From an uncultured Verrucomicrobiae bacterium (lineage in GTDB: Bacteria > Verrucomicrobiota > Verrucomicrobiia > Limisphaerales > J093), in assembly GCA_937976685.1 (NCBI GenBank), contig CALJWR010000090.1, forward strand, positions 1 through 36,368: a stretch of 36,368 nucleotides of DNA, in the 5' to 3' direction. The position numbers were made by a program, and so were the translations under genes. Shown one piece after another: positions 9,177 through 17,060 of the stretch. A model generated the notes under the pieces. That model searched no databases and had not been told where the DNA came from. It was given only the letters and a program-made list of their open reading frames with translations. How positions within the stretch are numbered: the first letter of the stretch is position 1; every line of letters begins with the position of its first letter.

Positions 9177-10859
9177 TCAGCACTTCCCAACGTTGGTCGC
9201 CACCTTCCACGTCCGGTAAGACCCAGTGAGGTTGCGGACGCGAAAGCCGCGCTGGCCCAGAAACCGGCAGGCGAAATACGACCGCTGGCCGCTGGCGCAG
9301 TGAACAATGATCTCCCGGTCCTTGGGCAGTTCGGCGAGGCGCTGGCGAAGCTGGCCCAGCGGAATCTGAATGGATCCCGGAATCACGCCCGCCCGGCACT
9401 CTTCCGGATTCCGCACGTCCAACAGCGCGGTTTTCTCCGGGTCGAGGGTCGCCAGTTCGTGCCACTGCGCCAGCGTCACGAGACCGTTGACGACATTCTG
9501 TCCGGCCATGCCGGCCAGGTTGACCGGATCTTTTGCCGAGCCGAACGGCGGCGCGTAGGCCAGTTCCAAATCCGCCAGGTCGTGAACCGTCAAGCCCGCC
9601 TTGAGCGCGGTGGCGAACACGTCGAGACGCTTGTCCACGCCGTCTGCGCCCATGGCCTGCGCGCCCAGCAAGCGCCCGGAATCCGGCGCAAACAGGACCT
9701 TGAGCGCAATCGGCTGCGCGCCGGGGTAGTAACCGGCGTGCGAGGCGGGATGCAGGTAAAGCGCCTGATACGCGATGCCGGCGCGCTGGAGCGTCTTCTC
9801 GTTGGCGCCGGTGCAGCCGGCCGTCAGCCCAAACACCCGCAGAACGGCCGTGCCGAGCGTGCCGTCATAGTGGGAATGCCGGCCAAAAATGTTGTCTGCC
9901 GCGATGCGGCCCTGGCGATTCGCCGGACCCGCGAGCGGTAGGAGCGTCCATTGGCCGGTAACCCGGTCACGGACTTCGATGGCATCGCCCACGGCGTAAA
10001 TCGCCGGATCGCTGGTCTGCAAATGATCATTCACGCGCAGCCCCCCCAACGAACCCAGTTCCAGACCGGCGGCACGTGCCAGGGTCACTTCAGGCTTCAC
10101 GCCAAGGCCGAGAATCACGAGGTCGGCCGGCAATCGGCAGCCGCTTTTCAGCACGACCACGGAAGCCCGCGCGATCTCGCCCGGAGCCGGCGGCGCAAAC
10201 GAAGCTACGGGGTCGCCCAGGTGCAGCGCGACGTGGTGGGCGCGCAGTTCCGCCTGCAGCCACGCTGCCATTTCGGGATCGAGCGGTGACAACACCTGCG
10301 GCAGCGCTTCCACCAGGGCGACCTCGAGTCCGCGGAGTTTGAGTTGCTCGGCCATCTCGAGGCCGATGTAGCCGCCGCCAATCACCACGGCGCGGACCGG
10401 CGCGGGCATGGCCCGAATCCAGGTGTCAATGGCCTCCACGTCCGGAACGTTGCGGACGGCGAAATGTCCGGGCCGATCCAGGCCGGGGATGGGTGGGCGG
10501 ACCGGCGCTGCCCCGGTGGCCAGCACGAGCATGTCGTAGGCTTCGTCGTACTCGCGGCCGGTTGCCATCTCGCGCACCCGAACCCGACGGTCCGTGCGAT
10601 CAATGGTGACCACCTCGGTTTGGATCCGCACGTCGAGGTTGAAGCGGGCCTTCAGACTGGCCGGCGTCTGAAGCAGCAGGTCATCCCGCGACTGGATCTC
10701 CCCGCCGATGAAGTACGGCAGCCCGCAGTTGGCGAATGACACGTGGGGCCCTCGTTCGAAAACGATGATTTCAGCGGTTTCGGACAGGCGACGGGCCCGG
10801 GCGGCGCAGCTCGCGCCTCCGGCCACGCCGCCCACAATGATCAGGCGCAGGGCTTTCAA
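9177..10859 (-). CDS. CoA-disulfide reductase-rhodanese fusion (FAD/NAD(P)H-dependent persulfide/disulfide reductase)
   Basis: The 560-residue protein begins with an FAD-binding Rossmann motif (VGGVAGGASCAARARR, residues 9-24). It then has the single redox-active cysteine of the CoADR family (SFANCGLP, Cys45), a central NAD(P)H-binding GGGYIGLE motif, and the second FAD motif (AVGDAIEV). The C-terminal 100 residues or so form a rhodanese domain with the active-site loop HCASGQRS (Cys521). Characterised fusions of this type reduce CoA disulfide, CoA persulfide or polysulfide, coupling sulfane-sulfur transfer on the rhodanese to flavin-dependent reduction; it should be cytoplasmic. The start is TTG at 10859, overlapping the stop of the upstream anti-sigma gene (TTGA) without a Shine-Dalgarno sequence, so it is probably translationally coupled. 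It is the last gene of the sigma-factor operon, which suggests control by that sigma factor. The exact substrate is not readable from sequence. Confidence 0.93.
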   Translation of the reverse strand: MKALRLIIVGGVAGGASCAARARRLSETAEIIVFERGPHVSFANCGLPYFIGGEIQSRDDLLLQTPASLKARFNLDVRIQTEVVTIDRTDRRVRVREMATGREYDEAYDMLVLATGAAPVRPPIPGLDRPGHFAVRNVPDVEAIDTWIRAMPAPVRAVVIGGGYIGLEMAEQLKLRGLEVALVEALPQVLSPLDPEMAAWLQAELRAHHVALHLGDPVASFAPPAPGEIARASVVVLKSGCRLPADLVILGLGVKPEVTLARAAGLELGSLGGLRVNDHLQTSDPAIYAVGDAIEVRDRVTGQWTLLPLAGPANRQGRIAADNIFGRHSHYDGTLGTAVLRVFGLTAGCTGANEKTLQRAGIAYQALYLHPASHAGYYPGAQPIALKVLFAPDSGRLLGAQAMGADGVDKRLDVFATALKAGLTVHDLADLELAYAPPFGSAKDPVNLAGMAGQNVVNGLVTLAQWHELATLDPEKTALLDVRNPEECRAGVIPGSIQIPLGQLRQRLAELPKDREIIVHCASGQRSYFACRFLGQRGFRVRNLTGSYRTWKVATNVGKC

Positions 10860-11113
10860 GGTTGAGGAGAACAGTCAGGGTGAGTCTGCCGCCAGCGCTC
10901 GCGCAGGGCCTGGTGGAGACGCTGGCGAAACTCGATCGGCAGTTCGTAGGGCTGGCCGGCCTTGTAGAGCGTGATGGTCTTGCGGATGTTGTCCACGACC
11001 ACCTGACAGGGATTGCACCCGACCAGATGCCGTTGCAGTTCCTCGCAGACGCCCGGCTCGAGGTCGCCGTCCACGTAGTCATTCAACATTGCCAGCAATT
11101 CGTCGCACTTCAT
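10856..11113 (-). CDS. Soluble zinc-type anti-sigma factor (ZAS / zf-HC2)
   Basis: An 85-residue protein with the zinc-binding anti-sigma signature H-x3-C-x2-C (His29, Cys33, Cys36), a further Cys23, and an early Cys3 in MKCDELLAMLNDYVDGDL. Cys3 sits where the redox-reactive cysteine of RsrA-like factors sits. There is no membrane segment, so it should act in the cytoplasm and directly bind the sigma factor encoded 49 bp upstream. In thiol-responsive ZAS proteins, oxidation releases zinc and frees the sigma factor; redox sensing here is inference from the cysteine pattern and the thiol-reductase neighbour. The ATG at 11113 has a GGAGG about 13 bp upstream. Its stop overlaps the TTG of the reductase gene. 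Confidence 0.85.
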   Translation of the reverse strand: MKCDELLAMLNDYVDGDLEPGVCEELQRHLVGCNPCQVVVDNIRKTITLYKAGQPYELPIEFRQRLHQALRERWRQTHPDCSPQP

Positions 11114-11162
11114 GGCGTTCGTTCGGGAAAGGAGCCTCCGGACGGAGGGAAGTTACAGCCGT

Positions 11163-11810
11163 TCATTCGACTTCGTAGTGACGATGGGGCGCCACGCGCC
11201 GGAGCGAATCGCCGAACGCCTGGGTCAGGCGCTCCCGCAGTCGCAGGCGGGCGCGCAAGAGACGGACCTTCACGTTCACTTCGCTGATGCCAAGGGCCTC
11301 GGCAGTCTCACGGACCGAAAATCCCTCAACATCCCGCAGCAAAAAGACGAGCCGGTGTTTGTCGTCGAGCTGCTCCAGGGCTTCCTCAATCAGACGCCGC
11401 GTCTCACTGCGGGCGGCGAGTTCCTCGGGCGAATGCCGCCAGTCCGCGATGAATTCCGGATGGGGGATTGTGCCCTCGTCGCCTTGCGGCTCGGTGGCGG
11501 CTTCCAGGGACACCATCTCGAGTCCACGCCGCTTGCGGAGGATCTTCAGCGCGGCATAGGTGGCGATGCGCAACAGCCAGGTGCTGAACTTCGACTCCGC
11601 GCGGAAGGAGTCGAGGTGTTCGATCGCGTCGAGGAACGTCTGCTGGGTGACATCTTGCGCGTCCTCGTCGTGTCCCACGATGCGCCGGGCGAGGGAATAC
11701 ACCGCGCCTTCATGGCGGTTCACCAGTTCCTCCATCGCGTCGAGGTCGCCTGCCCGGGCGCGCTCGACCAACTCCGCGTCGGCTGCTGACAACTGAGGCT
11801 CTCGGTTCAC
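11163..11810 (-). CDS. ECF-type RNA polymerase sigma factor
   Basis: 215 residues. Region 2 spans NRHEGAVYSLARRIVGHDED, DVTQQTFLDAIEHL (core binding) and SKFSTWLLRIATYAALKILR (-10 recognition). Region 4 contains LDDKHRLVFLLRDVEGFS and the helix-turn-helix VRETAEALGISEVNVKVRL. The open frame runs far upstream to 12269, but that part is out-of-frame sequence of the FtsB-like gene and has no sigma homology. The GTG at 11810, just before the first conserved helix, is the sensible start, with GAGAGGAG about 14 bp upstream overlapping the end of the preceding gene. The next gene encodes its likely anti-sigma factor, so this is an ECF/ZAS pair that probably autoregulates the operon. No consensus target promoter could be recognised. 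Confidence 0.93.
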   Translation of the reverse strand: MNREPQLSAADAELVERARAGDLDAMEELVNRHEGAVYSLARRIVGHDEDAQDVTQQTFLDAIEHLDSFRAESKFSTWLLRIATYAALKILRKRRGLEMVSLEAATEPQGDEGTIPHPEFIADWRHSPEELAARSETRRLIEEALEQLDDKHRLVFLLRDVEGFSVRETAEALGISEVNVKVRLLRARLRLRERLTQAFGDSLRRVAPHRHYEVE

Positions 11811-11830
11811 GGGCAGGCCGGCGGCTCCTC

Positions 11831-12160
11831 TCAGGGGATGGCAGGGCGTGGCGTCGGGGTGGGCGGGCCGGCCACGAAGTGAACGATGGTCTCGTTGGTG
11901 CGGGCGAGGGAAAGCTGAATGCGGGCCTCCCGCTCGATCGTCTTGGGATCGTGTTCGAGGGCGTGGCAGTACCGAATCTTGGCGGCGGCCTGTTCGCGGG
12001 CATCGCGCACTGCGGCTTCCAAGCGCGCCAATTCGATCCGCTGCCGCGCGTTGGTGCGCGTGAGCGGCCAGTAAAGAACCATGACGAACAGGGTCAACGC
12101 CACCACGACGAGGGCGATGATGATCTGGGTCAGGACGGTCCAAATATTTCGAACGGCCAT
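11831..12160 (-). CDS. FtsB/DivIC-like septum formation initiator family protein
   Basis: 109 residues from the ATG at 12160; an in-frame TTG at 12178 would add six residues. One transmembrane helix near the N-terminus (IIIALVVVALTLFVMVLYWP) is followed by a coiled coil (about residues 35-75). The segment LEHDPKTIEREARIQLSLA then NETIVHF matches the FtsB/DivIC pattern of a dipeptide-rich coil end, 'DPxxIExxAR', and a short beta-like tail. FtsB binds FtsL and FtsQ in the divisome, with the coiled coil in the periplasm. The gene leads an operon with an ECF sigma factor, its anti-sigma factor and CoADR-rhodanese. That is not the usual eno-ftsB context, so a dedicated stress or envelope role cannot be excluded. 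Confidence 0.7.
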   Translation of the reverse strand: MAVRNIWTVLTQIIIALVVVALTLFVMVLYWPLTRTNARQRIELARLEAAVRDAREQAAAKIRYCHALEHDPKTIEREARIQLSLARTNETIVHFVAGPPTPTPRPAIP

Positions 12161-12706
12161 GCTTGGCTTGCCGGCCAACCGTGATCGGCGTCTCTAAGGT
12201 CGCTGATTCTCCAGGACGCGTTACCGGCGGTCTGGGATGGAGGGTACCGCTGGCGTCGCCAACACGCAATCCTCAAACTTAATCGCCGCTCCGATCGTCA
12301 CTCATCACGACGCAAATCGGAAGCGTGGAGTGCTGGGCGGACGAAGCGTGGAGGCTCTCTGCGTGCGGGAGAACGGACACGGTTTGTTTCGGCGCCCGAC
12401 ACCGGTTTTTGCGAGCGCGGACCGGCAGGCAAGGCGCCGTCGGGCCCGGCGAGTGACGGGACGGATGTCGGGGGGGGCAAGGGCTCGATTCGCGGGAGCG
12501 ACGAACTGGAGGGGGAGCGGACCTCCGCTTGGTGACGGCTGGCAAGTGCTTTCAGACCAAACGCCCGGCAATCAATTACCACTACCTGCCAGCTTCTGGA
12601 TCACGCGTAACGACTGGGGCGGGGGGCAAGCGAGGCGAGTTTCCGGGTCGCCGGAAAACTTGGAATTGCCGGGCAGCTTCGAAGGGTCGTTGCAAACGGC
12701 GGCCAA
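12161..12706. other. Gene-free 546-bp stretch with one perfect hairpin
   Basis: No open frame here shows protein-like composition on either strand. It must contain the promoter of the FtsB-like/sigma operon (-), but no convincing -35/-10 pair is visible. At 12640-12657 a perfect 7-bp hairpin (TTTCCGG, GTCG loop, CCGGAAA) lies about 50 bp beyond the stop of the DHH gene. It has no T-run on that strand, so it is at best a weak terminator. Confidence 0.45.
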
Positions 12707-13651
12707 TCAACCTGCCCTCCCGGAAGACTCGAGCGCGGCCTCGAGTCCGGCCAGACCCTCTGGCTCCGACGGCGGCGGCGGATTCAAGACGTGGCGCAGA
12801 TATTCGAGGGCCTCGGGGATCTGCTGGATCGAGCGGGGTAGCGTCGCGCCGGCGGCGTTCGGGTGGCCGCCGCCCTTGAGCAATTCGGCGATCTGCTGGG
12901 CTTCGCCGTTTCGACTCCGCAGACTGGCGATGATCATCCCGTTACCCTTGCGGAAAAGGGTCAACAAGACCGGGTAGGGCGGGCGGTCTTCCCGCAGCAG
13001 GCGGTGGACGATCAGGTTCGAGTTGCCGACGATGGTCGAAACGAACGCGACCTCGGAACTGAGGGGCACGAGATTGGCGCGGCTCCACGCCAAGCCGAGC
13101 GGATCCTCGACCCGACGCTTGACAGCCATGACTTCCAGCAGGGGATGGTCCAGCAGGCGCTCCAGATCGCCGCCGATCAGCGCGTGAAGGTTCCAGAAGC
13201 CGTAACTCTTGACCAGATTGGCGTAATCGGTCGCCAACTCGAAGTCGGGATCGTCCATGAGAAACAGGTCGGCCACATTGCTCAAGTGAACGAGCCGGTC
13301 CAAGGACGGCGAAGCCAGTCCTTGCGCGGCGCACAGTTCGTAGCACAACAACGCGGCGGACTTGGCCGGGTCATGGATCAGGCGCGCCACTTTCGGCGGC
13401 CGCTCGAACGGATGGTGATCCACCACCAGCCAGGACGATCGGTCCAGGCGGGGCTCAAAAGCGAAGTCGGTCACCCAAGCGCAACGCTCGGTCAGCGCGC
13501 GCTGGCGCCAGTTGTGATTGTGGCAGGATTGGAGGGGCACGGTCAGGTTGAACAGCCGCTGCGCCAGTTGTTGCAGAAGCAGACCGCTGACGAGCCCATC
13601 CAGATCACTCTCATGGGTCAAAATCACCTCCGGCTGGCAGAAATCCCTCAT
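12707..13651 (-). CDS. DHH/DHHA1 family phosphoesterase
   Basis: 314 residues from the ATG at 13651. The upstream ATT-initiated extension has no homology. The DHH domain has a motif I variant (THESDLDG, then VSG), NHNW, and the eponymous DHH motif (VVDHHPF). The C-terminal DHHA1 domain carries the family loop GGGHPNAAGATLP. These proteins are Mn-dependent phosphodiesterases acting on nanoRNA, pAp, cyclic-di-nucleotide products or single-stranded DNA ends. At this length and without RecJ's extra domains, an oligoribonuclease/pAp-phosphatase-like role is more likely than RecJ, but the substrate cannot be assigned. After DHHA1 there is a Pro/Glu/Ala-rich low-complexity tail of about 25 residues. 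No Shine-Dalgarno sequence is evident. The gene is transcribed away from the DUF1549/DUF1553 operon. Confidence 0.85.
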   Translation of the reverse strand: MRDFCQPEVILTHESDLDGLVSGLLLQQLAQRLFNLTVPLQSCHNHNWRQRALTERCAWVTDFAFEPRLDRSSWLVVDHHPFERPPKVARLIHDPAKSAALLCYELCAAQGLASPSLDRLVHLSNVADLFLMDDPDFELATDYANLVKSYGFWNLHALIGGDLERLLDHPLLEVMAVKRRVEDPLGLAWSRANLVPLSSEVAFVSTIVGNSNLIVHRLLREDRPPYPVLLTLFRKGNGMIIASLRSRNGEAQQIAELLKGGGHPNAAGATLPRSIQQIPEALEYLRHVLNPPPPSEPEGLAGLEAALESSGRAG

Positions 13652-14057
13652 CGTTGGGATACGGTACCGAACATTCCTGGACAGGGCCAATTGGTAATTG
13701 CGGTCGGACGGTTTCCCGGGACAAACATCTTCGATCGCCCGCGGATCCCCGTTGGGCGAGCAACCGCTGAAATAGGTCGGGCAGCGGCCGTCGGTAAGCC
13801 GGCAGCGAGCGGCCGACGCCCCTGATGGATCTCGAACTGTATCGAATCGTCGCCCGCCTGAGTGGTTGCCGGGGGCCTTGGACCGTCTCGGTTCCAGGTC
13901 TATCCCAGTGTTGTCCGGCCGGGCTGGCGTCCGCCGCCGACGTGAATCGGGATGCTCTTCGTTCGTACCACCGTGTAACCCACCGTCCGCAGCGTGCGTC
14001 GTTCTTGGTCAAAGGCCGCCCCCTGACACCGGGGGGGAAAAGTGCTGTCATTCTGTC
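13652..14057. other. Divergent intergenic region (406 bp)
   Basis: This lies between the DHH gene (-) and the DUF1549/DUF1553 gene (+) and must carry promoters for both. No recognisable promoter box, repeat or RNA gene is seen. Open frames crossing it have compositions unlike proteins and no conserved motif. Confidence 0.4.
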
Positions 14058-15641
14058 ATGCGAAAGCGTCCGTGTGTCCTCCTGTTCCTGGCCGGGTGGC
14101 TCGCCACCATGGTTGCCGGCGCGACCGATGCGAATCTCTTTTCTGCCGCGTCCACCACCACTCCTCCCAGCCGGATTGACGAGCTGGTGTTCGGCCAGTT
14201 GCGGCAGTTGAAGATTCAGCCAGCGGAGCCGTGTTCAGACGCGGTGTTTGTGCGGCGGGTGTATTTGGATGTGATCGGCACCCTGCCCGGCGCCGTCGAG
14301 GCGCGCGAATTCATCCTGGACCGCCGCCCGACCAAGCGCGCGGCGTTGATTGACCGGTTGCTGGACCGGGACGAGTTCGCGGATTACTGGGCGATGAAAT
14401 GGAGCGACCTGCTGCGGGTGAAGGCGGAGTTTCCCGTCAATCTGTGGCCCAACGCGGCGCAGGCGTATCACCGGTGGATTCGCGACAGCCTGCGGAAGAA
14501 CAAGCCTTACGACCGGTTTGCGCGCGAGTTGTTGACGGCCAGCGGCAGCAACTTTCGTGAGCCGCCGGTGAACTTCTACCGCGCCGTCCAGAGCAAGGAG
14601 CCGCCCGCGCTCGCCCGGGCCGTGGCGCTCACGTTCATGGGCGTGCGCGCGGACCGCTGGCCCTCGAATCAACTGGCCGGCTTGGCCACGTTCTTCGCGC
14701 AGGTGGGCTACAAAAGCACCGTGGAATGGAAGGAGGAAATCGTCTTCAACGACCCGGCGTCCACCAATGTGGCGGTGTATCTGGGGACGGCGCGCCAGGC
14801 GCGGTTCCCTGACGGCAAGACGATCACGCTCCCGGCGGACCGCGATCCCCGCGAGGTCTTCGCGGACTGGCTGATCACGCCGAGGAACCCCTGGTTCACG
14901 CGCAACATCGCCAACCGCGTGTGGTCGTGGCTGCTGGGGCGCGGGATCATTCACGAGCCGGACGACATCCGCCCGGACAATCCGCCGAGCAATCCCCAAT
15001 TGCTGGCGTATCTGGAAAGCGAACTGGTGGCGGCGGATTACGACCTCAAGCAGCTTTTCCGGCTGATTTTGAATTCGCGGGTGTATCAGCTTTCGTCCGT
15101 GCCCGGCGACGAATCGCCCGAGGCCGCCGCGCATTTTGCCTGCTATCCGCTGCGCCGGCTGGAGGCGGAGGTGTTGATTGACGCGATCAACCAGATCACC
15201 GGTTCGAGCGAGAAGTATTCCAGCGCCATCCCCGAGCCGTTCACATTCATTCCGGAGGACATGCGTTCGATTGCGTTGCCGGACGGCAGCATCACCAGTC
15301 CGTTTCTGGAGCTGTTTGGCCGGCCGCCCCGCGACACGGGGCTGGAATCCGAGCGCAACAACCTCGTCACGGCGGCGCAGCGCCTGCATCTGCTGAACTC
15401 ATCGCACATTCAGCGCAAGATCGAGCAGAGCCGCATGGTGCAATACCAGTCGCAATCGCGGAAGCCGCCGCGCGAAATCGCCACGGCCCTGTATCTGGGC
15501 ATCCTGTCGCGGTTCCCCACCGAGGAGGAATTGCAGGCGGCGGAGGCCTACGCGAACTCCGGCAAGGTCCGTCCGCGCGAGGCGGTCGTGGACCTGGCGT
15601 GGGCGCTGATGAACAGCGCCGAGTTCCTGCACCGGCATTGA
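14058..15641 (+). CDS. Exported DUF1549/DUF1553 domain protein
   Basis: 527 residues from the ATG at 14058. The preceding open frame back to 13866 has no protein-like features, whereas MRKRPCVLLFLAGWLATMVA is a clear Sec signal peptide. The DUF1549 region follows (IDELVFGQLRQL, then VRRVYLDVIGTLPG, and the ALIDRLLD...WAMKWSDLLRVK block). The C-terminal DUF1553 region has NPWFTRNIANRVWSWLLGRG, the PDDIRPDNPPSNPQLL segment, and LYLGILSRFPTEEEL near the end. This pair is almost confined to Planctomycetes and Verrucomicrobia and has no established biochemical function. Many relatives carry an N-terminal cytochrome c (CxxCH) domain; it is absent here. It is the first gene of a three-gene operon, 29 bp before the DUF1501 gene. 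Confidence 0.93.
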   Translation: MRKRPCVLLFLAGWLATMVAGATDANLFSAASTTTPPSRIDELVFGQLRQLKIQPAEPCSDAVFVRRVYLDVIGTLPGAVEAREFILDRRPTKRAALIDRLLDRDEFADYWAMKWSDLLRVKAEFPVNLWPNAAQAYHRWIRDSLRKNKPYDRFARELLTASGSNFREPPVNFYRAVQSKEPPALARAVALTFMGVRADRWPSNQLAGLATFFAQVGYKSTVEWKEEIVFNDPASTNVAVYLGTARQARFPDGKTITLPADRDPREVFADWLITPRNPWFTRNIANRVWSWLLGRGIIHEPDDIRPDNPPSNPQLLAYLESELVAADYDLKQLFRLILNSRVYQLSSVPGDESPEAAAHFACYPLRRLEAEVLIDAINQITGSSEKYSSAIPEPFTFIPEDMRSIALPDGSITSPFLELFGRPPRDTGLESERNNLVTAAQRLHLLNSSHIQRKIEQSRMVQYQSQSRKPPREIATALYLGILSRFPTEEELQAAEAYANSGKVRPREAVVDLAWALMNSAEFLHRH

Positions 15642-15670
15642 AGTTCACGACAAGACAAGAAAGGCGTGTG

Positions 15671-17050
15671 ATGAGCCGACATTCCATGGAAAAATCGCTG
15701 GACCGTGACGCTGCGCGCGTGTGGCGGTCGCTGGGCGCGCCCCTGACGCGACGCGAGGCGTTGCGGCGCTGCCTGTTTGGCGCGGGCGGATTGCTCCTGC
15801 TCAACGGCTGGGGGCTGCAAAGCTTCGCCGCCACCCGCCCGGCGAAGGCGAAGTCCGTCATCCAGGTCTGGCTGTGGGGCGGCCCCTGCCACATTGACAC
15901 GTTCGATCCCAAGCCCGAGGCCGGGCGCGACTATTGCGGGCCGCTGGACAGTCCCATCGAGACCAACGTGAACGGCATTCGCATCGGCCAACTGCTGCCC
16001 ACCTTGGCGAAACAGGCCGACAAGTTCTCCATCATCCGCAGCCTGACGCACGGCAACAACGGCCACGAAACCGCCGCCTACATGGTGCAGACCGGCCACG
16101 ACGCCGGCGGCCGGGACGTGTATCCCAGCGCGGGCGCGGTGGTGTCGCTTTTCAAGGGCTACGACGCGGGCTATCAGGGCCTGATTCCGCCCTACATCGT
16201 GCTGACCGAGCCGCAGGGGCGTTTTTCGGAGGCGGGTTTTCTGGGCGGAAAATACAAGCCCTTTGCCACGGGCGGGGATCCGGGGCGGCCGGTGTTTGAG
16301 GTGGAGGGCGTGGTGGCCGCCGGCATCAGCGAACAGCGCCAGCGCGAGCGGCGGTCGCTGTTGCAGAAGCTCAACACGCTGGGCAAGGCGATGCCCGGCG
16401 ACGCCACGCTGAAGACGCTTTACGCCTCCGAAGATCAGGCCTACGAACTGATCCTGGGCGACGCGGGCAAGCTGTTTGACCTGACGCGGGAGCCGGCGGA
16501 ATTGCGGGATCGCTACGGCCGGAACACGTTCGGCCAGTCCTGCCTCATGGCCCGGCGGCTGGTGGAGAAGGGCGTGCCCTACGTGACCATCAATTACAAG
16601 GGCTGGGACACCCACAAGCAGCATTTCCAGGCGATGAACCGCAAGCTGCCGGAACTGGACAAGGGTCTGGCAACGCTGCTGGACGATCTCGCGCAACGGG
16701 GCCTGCTCGACAGCACCATTGTCTGGGTCAGCGGCGAATTCGGGCGCACGCCCAAGGTGCAATGGGAGGCCCCGTGGAACGGCGGACGCAATCATTTTGG
16801 CAAGGTGTTTTCCGCTGTCGTGGCGGGCGGCGGCTTCAAGGGCGGCCAGGTCGTCGGCGCTTCGAACGCAACGGGTGAGGAGGTCAAGGAGCGGCCGGTG
16901 TATCCCTGCGATTTGCTGGGCAGCATGTATGAACTGCTGGGGATTGATCCGCAGGCCGCCCTGCCGCATCCCCAGGGCCAGGAGGCTCATGTGCTGCCCC
17001 TGGCATCCGAGGGCGTCAAGTCGGGCGGACGGCTGCGGGAGATCATGTAG
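15671..17050 (+). CDS. Tat-exported DUF1501 family protein
   Basis: 459 residues from the ATG at 15671, with AAAGG about 6 bp before it; the longer frame to 15599 only overlaps the previous gene. The N-terminus has a twin-arginine signal (TRREALRR, Arg27-Arg28) followed by a hydrophobic core and a small-residue cleavage region near residue 54. The mature part shows DUF1501 hallmarks: WLWGGPCHIDTFDPKP, SLTHGNNGHETAAYMVQTGH, GWDTHKQ, and VWVSGEFGRTPK. The fold resembles the alkaline phosphatase/sulfatase superfamily, with conserved His and Asp that could bind metal, but no activity has been established for this group. It pairs with DUF1549/DUF1553 proteins in nearly every planctomycete or verrucomicrobial genome, consistent with this operon. 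Confidence 0.93.
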   Translation: MSRHSMEKSLDRDAARVWRSLGAPLTRREALRRCLFGAGGLLLLNGWGLQSFAATRPAKAKSVIQVWLWGGPCHIDTFDPKPEAGRDYCGPLDSPIETNVNGIRIGQLLPTLAKQADKFSIIRSLTHGNNGHETAAYMVQTGHDAGGRDVYPSAGAVVSLFKGYDAGYQGLIPPYIVLTEPQGRFSEAGFLGGKYKPFATGGDPGRPVFEVEGVVAAGISEQRQRERRSLLQKLNTLGKAMPGDATLKTLYASEDQAYELILGDAGKLFDLTREPAELRDRYGRNTFGQSCLMARRLVEKGVPYVTINYKGWDTHKQHFQAMNRKLPELDKGLATLLDDLAQRGLLDSTIVWVSGEFGRTPKVQWEAPWNGGRNHFGKVFSAVVAGGGFKGGQVVGASNATGEEVKERPVYPCDLLGSMYELLGIDPQAALPHPQGQEAHVLPLASEGVKSGGRLREIM

Positions 17051-17054
17051 GAGG
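17049..17054 (+). promoter_or_regulatory. Strong Shine-Dalgarno sequence deciding the PPC-protein start
   Basis: A perfect AGGAGG overlaps the TAG stop of the DUF1501 gene and sits 6 bp before the ATG at 17061. Good Shine-Dalgarno sequences are rare in this window. This one rules out the longer upstream frame to 16719. Confidence 0.85.
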
Positions 17055-17060
17055 CGCAGG

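Noticed and set aside
11811-12269. N-terminal extension of the sigma-factor frame
   Set aside because: It overlaps the FtsB-like gene out of frame and has no sigma homology; the GTG at 11810 precedes the first conserved helix.
13825-14211. Short plus-strand open frame beginning MDLELYRIVARL
   Set aside because: Only the first dozen residues look protein-like; the rest is Ser/Pro/Arg-rich and runs out of frame through the DUF1549 signal peptide.
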